Source of the DNA: Gemmatimonadota bacterium
GTDB lineage: Bacteria > ARS69
Direction: 5' to 3'
Assembly (NCBI GenBank): GCA_020431545.1
Contig: JAGQIB010000127.1
Location: 1-18,236 of the forward strand
DNA: 18,236 bases
Shown: piece after piece, positions 5,575 through 10,771 of the stretch
Layout: each line of letters starts with the position of its first letter
Position numbering within the stretch: position 1 is the stretch's first letter
Notes under the pieces: model-generated
Databases searched by the model: none
Seen by the model: the letters and a program-made list of their open reading frames with translations, nothing else
Told to the model about the DNA's origin: nothing
Position numbers and translations under genes: made by a program

Positions 5575-6759
5575 ATGAAGGACCGTTACTCGATCGTCGT
5601 CCTCCCGGGCGACGGCATCGGCATCGAGGTCGTCGTGGAGGCCCTGAAGGTGCTGGAGGTCGTCCGCGAAGGCACGGGAGTGCAGTTCGACCTCGAGGAG
5701 ATCGAGTGCGGCGGCCACTACTACTCCGAGCACGGCGTGGAGTGGCCGGAGGGGAGCTTCGAGAAGTGCCGCCACGCCGATGCGATCCTGCTCGGCGCCG
5801 TCGGCCACGAAGTCGACGGGAAGCCGGTGTTCACCGAGCCCGGCAAGCCGTATCCGACTCCGCAGCTCGCGGGTTACGCCCAGGTGATCGGGAATCGCAA
5901 CCGACTCGATCTCTACGCGAACGTCCGCCCCGTGAAGCTCTACCCGGGCGTGCAGCACAAGGTGCACGGTCGACTGGCTCAGGTCTGGGATCCCGACAAG
6001 GTCGACTACGTCGTCATCCGCGAGAACACGGAAGACGCGTACACCGGCGAGACGCGCGAAGTGGCGCCGATGGACGGTGGCCCGGGTCGCGAGACGCCGA
6101 TCCGCATCACGGAATCGCGAACCCGCCGCATCGTGCGATATGCATTCGAGCTCGCGCGGCGACGCGCGGCCGAGCGCGCGCGATCCGGGCAGGAGCGCGA
6201 ACCGCGCGTGACCTGCGTGGAGAAGTCGAACATCATCGGGGCGCACCGTTATTTCCGCGACATCTTCCACGCTGTCGGCGAGTCGGAGTACCCGGACGTC
6301 GCGCGCGACACCGCGTACTTCGACGCGTTCTGCATGTGGCAGGTGCGCAACCCCGAGTGGTTCGACGTGGTCGTCGCACCGAATCTCGTGGGCGACGTCA
6401 TCTCCGACCTCGGCAGCTCGACGCAGGGTGGCATGGGCGTCGCCGCCGGCGGCAACATCGGGGACAAGCACGGCATGTTCGAGCCGATCCACGGGAGCGC
6501 GCCGAAGTATGCGGGCCAGAACAAGGCCAATCCCATCGCGACGATCCTCGCGCTCCGCATGCTGCTGGACTGGCTGGGCCGCAAGCACGAAGACGAACGT
6601 TTGGTCGGCGCGGCCACGGACATCGAGGAAGCGGTCGCCGCCGTGCTCAAGGAAGGTCGCTTCGTCACGTACGATCTCGCCGGCGACGGCAAGGGCGTCA
6701 CGTGTGCGGAGTGCGGCGACGCCGTCGCGCGCGCAACGGAGCGTGTCGTCCGCGCGTGA
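5575..6759 (+). CDS. Isocitrate/isopropylmalate dehydrogenase family oxidoreductase, probably NADP-linked
   Basis: This is a beta-decarboxylating dehydrogenase of the fold shared by Icd, LeuB, homoisocitrate and tartrate dehydrogenases, 394 residues long. Visible residues are GDGIGIEV at 12-19 (usually GDGIGPEV), substrate arginines in NRNRL, ANVRPV (R118) and VIREN (R149), the probable catalytic Tyr156 (ENTEDAYTG) and Lys217 (VEKSN), and metal ligands D250, D274 and D278 (NLVGDVISDLG). RENTEDAY resembles the isocitrate-enzyme loop rather than the REL-TGG loop of LeuB. HGSAPKYAG carries Lys311-Tyr312, the pair that selects NADP in E. coli Icd, where NAD enzymes have Asp-Ile. The substrate is therefore unsettled: isocitrate or a related malate derivative. 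ATG 5575 is supported by GAGGAG (5563-5568) and by homology; the frame extends upstream to 5428 through the structured leader. Confidence 0.9.
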   Translation: MKDRYSIVVLPGDGIGIEVVVEALKVLEVVREGTGVQFDLEEIECGGHYYSEHGVEWPEGSFEKCRHADAILLGAVGHEVDGKPVFTEPGKPYPTPQLAGYAQVIGNRNRLDLYANVRPVKLYPGVQHKVHGRLAQVWDPDKVDYVVIRENTEDAYTGETREVAPMDGGPGRETPIRITESRTRRIVRYAFELARRRAAERARSGQEREPRVTCVEKSNIIGAHRYFRDIFHAVGESEYPDVARDTAYFDAFCMWQVRNPEWFDVVVAPNLVGDVISDLGSSTQGGMGVAAGGNIGDKHGMFEPIHGSAPKYAGQNKANPIATILALRMLLDWLGRKHEDERLVGAATDIEEAVAAVLKEGRFVTYDLAGDGKGVTCAECGDAVARATERVVRA

Positions 6760-6805
6760 TTCGCACGCCGATTCACAGGCCGATTCGCCGGCCGATTCGC
6801 CGGTA
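6758..6805. repeat. Four-copy 12 bp tandem repeat
   Basis: Four head-to-tail 12-mers follow the pattern GATTCGCCGGCC: GATTCGCACGCC, GATTCACAGGCC, GATTCGCCGGCC and GATTCGCCGGTA. The first copy overlaps the last two bases of the dehydrogenase stop codon. A short hairpin (CCGGC 6788-6792 with GCCGG 6799-6803) followed by AGGGATTTT makes a weak terminator possible. Confidence 0.75.
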
Positions 6806-6845
6806 GGGATTTTCCGATCCGATCCCGAATCCCATGCGTCCGACG

Positions 6846-6874
6846 TTGCAACGAGTTACTGGATCGTCGATACT
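6846..6874 (+). promoter_or_regulatory. Candidate promoter for spoVG
   Basis: TTGCAA (6846-6851, 4 of 6) is separated by 17 bp from GATACT (6869-6874, 4 of 6). Transcription would start near 6881, leaving a leader of about 46 nt before the spoVG start codon. Confidence 0.45.
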
Positions 6875-6926
6875 GCGCCCCGGTCTCCGAGCTCGGTTGA
6901 CGAGTTCGTTTTGCCCCGGGGAACTC

Positions 6927-7217
6927 ATGGAAATCACGGAAGTACGAGTGAACCTCCAGGACGAGGACGTGCTCAAGGCGTTCGTCTCCGTCACGTTCGA
7001 TGACGAGTTCGTCATCCGTGGCCTGAAGGTCATCCAGGGTGCGGAGGGCCGCTTCGTCGCGATGCCCGCGCGCCGCAAGCGCGACGGCACGTTCCAGGAC
7101 ATCGCGCACCCGATCAATCGCGGCGCGCGGGAGTACATCGAAAGCGTCATCCTCACGGAGTACGATCGCGCGGTCGCCGAGCGCGACGCCGAAATGGACG
7201 GCAACCGGCGCGACTGA
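6927..7217 (+). CDS. spoVG: SpoVG family regulator
   Basis: SpoVG is a small cytoplasmic nucleic-acid-binding regulator. It was first found in Bacillus sporulation but is widespread in non-sporulating bacteria, where it affects gene expression and envelope functions. The 96-residue product begins with the hallmark MEITEVRV. It contains LKAFVSVTFDDEFVIRGLKV and FVAMPARRKRDGTFQDIAHP, and it ends with the charged helix REYIESVILTEYDRAVAE. This matches the family along its full usual length. The ATG at 6927 follows GGGGA (6918-6922) by 4 nt and gives the conserved N-terminus; the frame is open further upstream to 6834 without family similarity. The gene appears to be monocistronic, with its own promoter and a long C-rich region behind it. 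Confidence 0.95.
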   Translation: MEITEVRVNLQDEDVLKAFVSVTFDDEFVIRGLKVIQGAEGRFVAMPARRKRDGTFQDIAHPINRGAREYIESVILTEYDRAVAERDAEMDGNRRD

Positions 7218-7453
7218 CGCCGGGAGTGACCGGCCGGCGCGGTTTCCCATCCCGTACCGGCTCCCGTCGGTCGCGACATTCCCGTCCTCGCGGTCCGCTC
7301 GCCCCGCCCCGGGTTCCGTCCGTCGACTCCCGCCCGGCCCCCGCCGTCTCCCCGGAACTTCGCGCCGGCCCGCGCCGGCCCAAGGCCGCCCCGGGGAGCC
7401 CCGGAAGGCCGTTCCGCGCCCCGGAAACGCACCCGTCGAGAACGCCGATCACG

Positions 7454-7482
7454 TTGACAGCCCGCGACTTGTGGTGCAAATT
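7454..7482 (+). promoter_or_regulatory. Candidate promoter for the OmpA-family gene
   Basis: TTGACA (7454-7459) is a perfect -35 hexamer. A 17 bp spacer leads to CAAATT (7477-7482), a weak -10. Transcription would start near 7489, just before the hairpin at 7492-7514. Confidence 0.4.
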
Positions 7483-7491
7483 GTCGACTCC

Positions 7492-7514
7492 GCTTCCCGG
7501 ATATTCCGGGAAGC
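7492..7514 (+). promoter_or_regulatory. 5' leader hairpin of the OmpA-family mRNA
   Basis: GCTTCCCGG (7492-7500) and CCGGGAAGC (7506-7514) form a perfect 9 bp stem with a 5-nt ATATT loop. It would sit almost at the 5' end of the transcript, about 96 nt before the start codon. It could act as an mRNA stabiliser, as is known for the ompA leader of E. coli; that role is inference. Confidence 0.5.
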
Positions 7515-7610
7515 CTGCCCTACGCCCCCTGTGCCAGGCCCCTCGCCGCCAGTAGAGCGGGCTTCCCTCGCAGCGGGCCGAACGGTCCGAACCGCGGAGA
7601 CGCGCCGAGA

Positions 7611-9386
7611 ATGACTTCCGCCCGTCTTGGGACGCTCGCGCTCGCGATGGCACTGATCGCGCCGGCCGCGTCTCCCGCTCAGGACTACCTCCCCGCGGGA
7701 GAAGACGTCCACGAGCGCCTGCTGGAGATCAGCCCCGTCGTCGGGGTCTTCCAGCCAGACGGGAACACGAACTACGAAGGCCTCGGCAAGACGATCGGCC
7801 TGCGCATCGGACTGAACAACTCCCCGCGCTGGGGTGTGGAGGCCTACGGGTCGTTCACCACCGGCCTGGAGCAGGAGCAGCGCACGGGCATGGTGCGCAG
7901 CTACGATGCGCAGCCCACGTTCGACACGTCCGGCCGCCGGACGGGCTGGGTCATCACGAACGTCGATCGCGTGGAAGGCGTCGAGCGCACGTCGTCCAAT
8001 CTGCTCACGCTCGGCGGCGACATCGTGCTCCACCTCTCCGAGGGGCGCCTCCGTCCTTTCCTCCTCGGCGGCGGCGGCTTCATCGACGACGTCTCCAACA
8101 AGACGGAGAATCCGCCCGGCCCGTTCTCGAACCTGTTCTTCGATCTCGGCTTCGGCATCAAGTACAACAAGCCCTCGGGGATGTACTTCCGGCTCGAGCT
8201 GCGCGACGTGATCTTCGAGAAGTCCAATCTGCCGCGCGAGAATCCGGGCGCCTGGCTCGCCGCGATCCAGACCGACCTCTTCGATCGCGAGGGTGGGGTC
8301 TTCTGCGATCCTACCGGCGAGATCTGCCCCGACGGATTTCCCGACGGCGGCGTGGACGGCGTGGTCGGGCAGGAGCCGTACTCGCCGGACGCCGCGCGCG
8401 GTCTCCGCTGGTTGCACAACATCGGGATCAACGCGAGCGTGACCATTCCCTACGGCTGGGCCTGGCGCGACGGCGACGGCGACGGCATCGCCACCCGCTT
8501 CGACAAGTGCCCCGCGACGGCGATCGGCGTGGTGGTCGACGAGTTCGGTTGCGGCATCGACTCCGACCAGGACGGCGTGTTCGACGGTCTCGACCAGTGT
8601 CCCGACACTCCGATCGGCGCGACCGTCGACGAGCTCACCGGCTGTCCGAACGACACCGACGGCGACGGAGTCCTCGACGGACTCGATCTCGACGACACGA
8701 CGCCGCCGGGAGCCACCGTGGACGCGCAGGGCCGTCATCGTGACTCCGATGGCGACGGCATCTTCGACGGACTCGACAAGTGCCCGGACACGCCGGTCGG
8801 CATCGCGGTGGACGAAGAGGGCTGCGCGAAGGACGAGGTCGAGAGGCGACTGCTCGAGGGCGAGACGATCGCCGTCAGCAACGTCCGTTTCGAGCTCGGC
8901 ACGTCCGAGATCGAACCGCTGTCGTACCACTACATCAATCGCGCGGCGCAGCTGATCGAACACTGGACCGGAGACGAGGAGCGGCCGGCCGCGATCGAGA
9001 TCGGCGTGTACAGCGACGGCATCGGCACGCCGGAGTCGAACCGTCAGCTCACGCAGCGACAGGCCGACAAGATCCGGATCTACCTGCTCGAGAACTTCCC
9101 GGGCATCGGCGCGAACAATCTCACCGCGAAGGGATACGGCGAGTCGGATCCGGTCGCGAGCGACGACACCGCCGAGGGCCGCGAGAAGAACCGTCGTGTC
9201 GTGTACAAGCGGATCGGAGACGGCGCCCCGCCGGAGTCGTACGACTTCGGAGCCGGTGCCGCCCGCGCGGCCGGCACCGTCGCGCCGCCTTCCGATCTTC
9301 CGGACATCGAAGTTCCGGACGCGCCGGAGCTCCCGGACGCTCTTCCGGAGCCGAAGCTCCCCGATCCGAACGAGGCGCCGGAGTAG
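7611..9386 (+). CDS. OmpA-family outer-membrane protein with thrombospondin type-3 repeats
   Basis: The 591-residue envelope protein has four parts. A signal peptide (cleavage near ASPAQ-DYLP, residue 24) comes first. An N-terminal beta-barrel-like domain (about 35-280) is rich in Gly, Phe and Tyr. Four calcium-binding thrombospondin type-3 repeats (about 286-409; DGDGDGI, DSDQDGVFDGLDQCP, DTDGDGVLDGLD, DSDGDGIFDGLDKCP) follow. An OmpA C-terminal domain (about 420-535) should bind peptidoglycan, and a Pro/Asp/Glu-rich tail ends the protein. In the OmpA domain Asp469 (YSDGIG) is kept, but the position of the diaminopimelate-binding Arg (E. coli OmpA R286) appears to be Gln484. Repeat 3 lacks both cysteines. 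Likely role: tethering the outer membrane to the wall. A second outer-membrane-like gene follows 52 bp downstream. Confidence 0.9.
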   Translation: MTSARLGTLALAMALIAPAASPAQDYLPAGEDVHERLLEISPVVGVFQPDGNTNYEGLGKTIGLRIGLNNSPRWGVEAYGSFTTGLEQEQRTGMVRSYDAQPTFDTSGRRTGWVITNVDRVEGVERTSSNLLTLGGDIVLHLSEGRLRPFLLGGGGFIDDVSNKTENPPGPFSNLFFDLGFGIKYNKPSGMYFRLELRDVIFEKSNLPRENPGAWLAAIQTDLFDREGGVFCDPTGEICPDGFPDGGVDGVVGQEPYSPDAARGLRWLHNIGINASVTIPYGWAWRDGDGDGIATRFDKCPATAIGVVVDEFGCGIDSDQDGVFDGLDQCPDTPIGATVDELTGCPNDTDGDGVLDGLDLDDTTPPGATVDAQGRHRDSDGDGIFDGLDKCPDTPVGIAVDEEGCAKDEVERRLLEGETIAVSNVRFELGTSEIEPLSYHYINRAAQLIEHWTGDEERPAAIEIGVYSDGIGTPESNRQLTQRQADKIRIYLLENFPGIGANNLTAKGYGESDPVASDDTAEGREKNRRVVYKRIGDGAPPESYDFGAGAARAAGTVAPPSDLPDIEVPDAPELPDALPEPKLPDPNEAPE

Positions 9387-9438
9387 TTCCGGGTCCGCGC
9401 GGACGGGAGAATCACCACCCCCTGGCAGCGGAAAGAGA

Positions 9439-9930
9439 ATGGCCTCCATGCGTACGTCTGCGATTGCGCTCGCAGCCCTCGGACTCCTCGTCGGTCTCGC
9501 TCCCGGCTCCGCCCGGGCCGAGAGTCGTCTCGAGCTCGCGCGCTACGGTGCGCGCGTCGGTTTCTCCCTGACGCCCGACCAGTTCGTGGCCGGCTTCTAC
9601 GGCGACTTCGGTGAGGTCGCGCCGAGCCTCACGTTCCGCCCGAGCGCGGATCTCGGGATCGGGAACAGCCTGTTCTCGATCGTGGTGAACGGTGACTTCC
9701 AGTACTCGCTCCGCACGCCCGATCTTCCGGCCTATCCGTACGTCGGCGCCGGTCTCGGTCTCGGCTACTACTCGGTGGACGGAGGCGGCGACGACACCGG
9801 GATCGGTCTGAATCTGTACGTGGGCGCCGAGCGCTCCCTCGGGGACCTGAACTCCGCGCACGGAGAGATCCGCTTCGGAGTCGGCGACATCCCGGACGTC
9901 AAGATCGTCGTCGGGATGGGCTTCTACTAG
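9439..9930 (+). CDS. Small secreted outer-membrane beta-barrel-like protein, function unknown
   Basis: The 163-residue product has a clear signal peptide (MRTSAIALAALGLLVGLAPG, cleavage near SARA-ESR). The rest shows short amphipathic strands separated by Gly/Asp turns (LGIGNSLFSIVVNGDFQYSL, YVGAGLGLGYYS, IGLNLYVGAERSL). The C-terminus VVGMGFY ends in an aromatic residue, as expected for recognition by the BAM complex. About eight strands would fit, but no named family was recognised. The start is uncertain: ATG 9439 has GGAAAG only 3 nt upstream, while ATG 9448 has it 12 nt upstream and gives a more standard signal peptide. It lies 52 bp after the OmpA-family gene, probably co-transcribed. 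Confidence 0.75.
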   Translation: MASMRTSAIALAALGLLVGLAPGSARAESRLELARYGARVGFSLTPDQFVAGFYGDFGEVAPSLTFRPSADLGIGNSLFSIVVNGDFQYSLRTPDLPAYPYVGAGLGLGYYSVDGGGDDTGIGLNLYVGAERSLGDLNSAHGEIRFGVGDIPDVKIVVGMGFY

Positions 9931-9972
9931 GCGAGATCACTCGCCACGATCGGGCCCACTTCGCGCACGACA

Positions 9973-9999
9973 CCGTGCGGCGGCGGCGCCGTCGCACGG
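9973..9999. other. Strong hairpin downstream of the beta-barrel gene
   Basis: The 27-nt sequence folds back on itself with 12 pairs (one G-U) and a 3-nt loop: CCGTGCGGCGGC at the left, GCCGTCGCACGG at the right. No T-run follows, so it is not a classical terminator. It may protect the 3' end of the upstream mRNA or act with Rho. Confidence 0.5.
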
Positions 10000-10158
10000 A
10001 ACCGAACTCCGGTCCGGACCAACAGCGGATTCGCGGGTCCACAACTCAACCGGGAAGCTAATCGCCCCCGGGCGCGATCTTCTCTGCCCGTGAACTCCTG
10101 CGAGCGTGCCGCTTCGCGACGCGCCGGAATCCACCGCGCGGCTACGATTCCCCGGCGA

Positions 10159-10271
10159 ATTCTGGCTCTGCGCGAGGCACACACAGCTATATTCTGAATC
10201 AGAGTTAACGCGGAGCCACGTCAGAATAGCCAAAATTCTGCACTTTCGGGCAACTTCCCCCCGAGATTCTG
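10159..10271. repeat. AT-richer island with repeated ATTCTG
   Basis: ATTCTG occurs at 10159, 10191, 10235 and 10266, and once inverted as CAGAAT at 10222. CAGAAT (10222-10227) and ATTCTG (10235-10240) form an inverted repeat with a 7-nt gap. The palindromes CTGAATCAG (10194-10202) and GTTAAC (10204-10209) lie close by, as does TATATT (10188-10193), a possible -10. The base composition differs sharply from the surroundings. It may be an operator and promoter cluster. Confidence 0.4.
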
Positions 10272-10319
10272 CTAACGATTCGCCGCGCCGCGCCGATCTC
10301 TAGTTTGTCGACGGGAACA

Positions 10320-10582
10320 CCGACCCCATCTCGGAATCGACATCAGGCCGGGTCGGCGCCCCGAAGACGAGGGAAGATCGAAAGGCACCGGCCGCACCGA
10401 CATCACGAATCTCGCATCGCTGCCGGGGCAACCGGCGGCACCGGTGAAGCAGACAACACGAGCCTTCCAACCCTGACGATCGACCCGAACGCGGGACTCT
10501 TCCGGGACAGACAACCGGGTTTCGCAACACAGGAAGAGAACCGGATCCCCCGGGCCCCCGAGAGCAATCTCGGGGGCCCTTT
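10320..10582 (+). ncRNA. Candidate structured RNA (small RNA or leader) ending in a terminator
   Basis: Several perfect complementary pairs follow one another: CCGACCC (10320-10326) with GGGTCGG (10350-10356); CACCGG (10386-10391) with CCGGTG (10441-10446), enclosing the hairpin GCTGCCGG (10419-10426) with CCGGCGGC (10432-10439, one G-U); and CTCTTCC (10497-10503) with GGAAGAG (10532-10538). A strong terminator-like hairpin follows at 10552. No known RNA family was recognised. In 260 bases of GC-rich DNA a few 6-7 bp helices occur by chance, so this is a candidate only; the terminator without a gene in front of it is the best argument. Confidence 0.3.
10552..10582 (+). terminator. Terminator hairpin with GNRA tetraloop
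   Basis: GGGCCCCCGAGA (10552-10563) and TCTCGGGGGCCC (10568-10579) form a perfect 12 bp stem closed by a GCAA tetraloop, followed by TTTGGTT. It is a very stable intrinsic-terminator-like hairpin with a short T-tract. No protein gene ends nearby, so it would end a non-coding transcript or attenuate transcription into the S9 peptidase gene. Confidence 0.7.
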
Positions 10583-10647
10583 GGTTGTGGTTCGCAAACT
10601 GTGTCTGGCCTCCACGGAGCCCGAAGCGCGACACACGTTGGCCATCT

Positions 10648-10675
10648 TTGGCCATCCGGCGAGCTACCGTAGACA
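10648..10675 (+). promoter_or_regulatory. Possible promoter for the S9 peptidase operon
   Basis: TTGGCC (10648-10653) is followed after 16 bp by TAGACA (10670-10675), weak matches to both hexamers. The 9-mer TTGGCCATC is directly repeated at 10638-10646 and 10648-10656, which might be a regulator site overlapping the promoter. Confidence 0.25.
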
Positions 10676-10771
10676 TTGAAAGCGACGCCTCGGACTCGAG
10701 ACACACTTTTCGCACCACAACGTTCGGGCAACGTGAGAGATTCTGCGGCAGAAACCGACGGAGGTGCATTC

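Larger units (their letters stand above)
7218..7610. other. C-rich gene-free stretch with possible Rho-dependent termination
   Basis: No gene is seen. A short hairpin (CGCCGG 7218-7223 with CCGGCG 7234-7239, then CGGTTT) directly follows spoVG. By hand count, 7261-7380 has about 64 C against 33 G, the C-over-G bias typical of rut sites. A direct repeat of CGCGCCGGCC lies at 7361-7370 and 7371-7380. The right end carries the promoter and hairpin of the next gene. Confidence 0.4.
9931..10771. other. Long gene-free stretch before the S9 peptidase gene
   Basis: There is no convincing gene in 841 bp on either strand; open frames translate to Arg/Ser/Pro-rich low-complexity sequence. In order it holds a small hairpin straight after the preceding stop (GGCGAG 9930-9935 with CTCGCC 9940-9945), a long hairpin at 9973-9999, the palindrome GGTCCGGACC (10011-10020), an AT-richer island with ATTCTG repeats (10159-10271), a candidate structured RNA with terminator (10320-10582), and a possible promoter (10648-10675). 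Confidence 0.6.

Noticed and set aside
7449..9449. Long minus-strand open frame opposite the OmpA-family gene
   Set aside because: Its Val/Asp/Arg repeats mirror the TSP3 repeats on the + strand; no independent support.
9937..10233. Minus-strand small open frames in the gap before the AT-rich island
   Set aside because: No ribosome site, no domain and unusual composition; they overlap palindromes and are probably non-coding.
10311..10350. 5S rRNA-like stretch (GGGAACACC ... CCCATCTCGGAA)
   Set aside because: It resembles the 5S rRNA B-domain, but the downstream loop and domain sequences and the closing terminal helix are absent.
10305..10679. 124-codon open frame before the S9 peptidase
   Set aside because: Low-complexity translation, no ribosome site, and it runs through a strong terminator hairpin.
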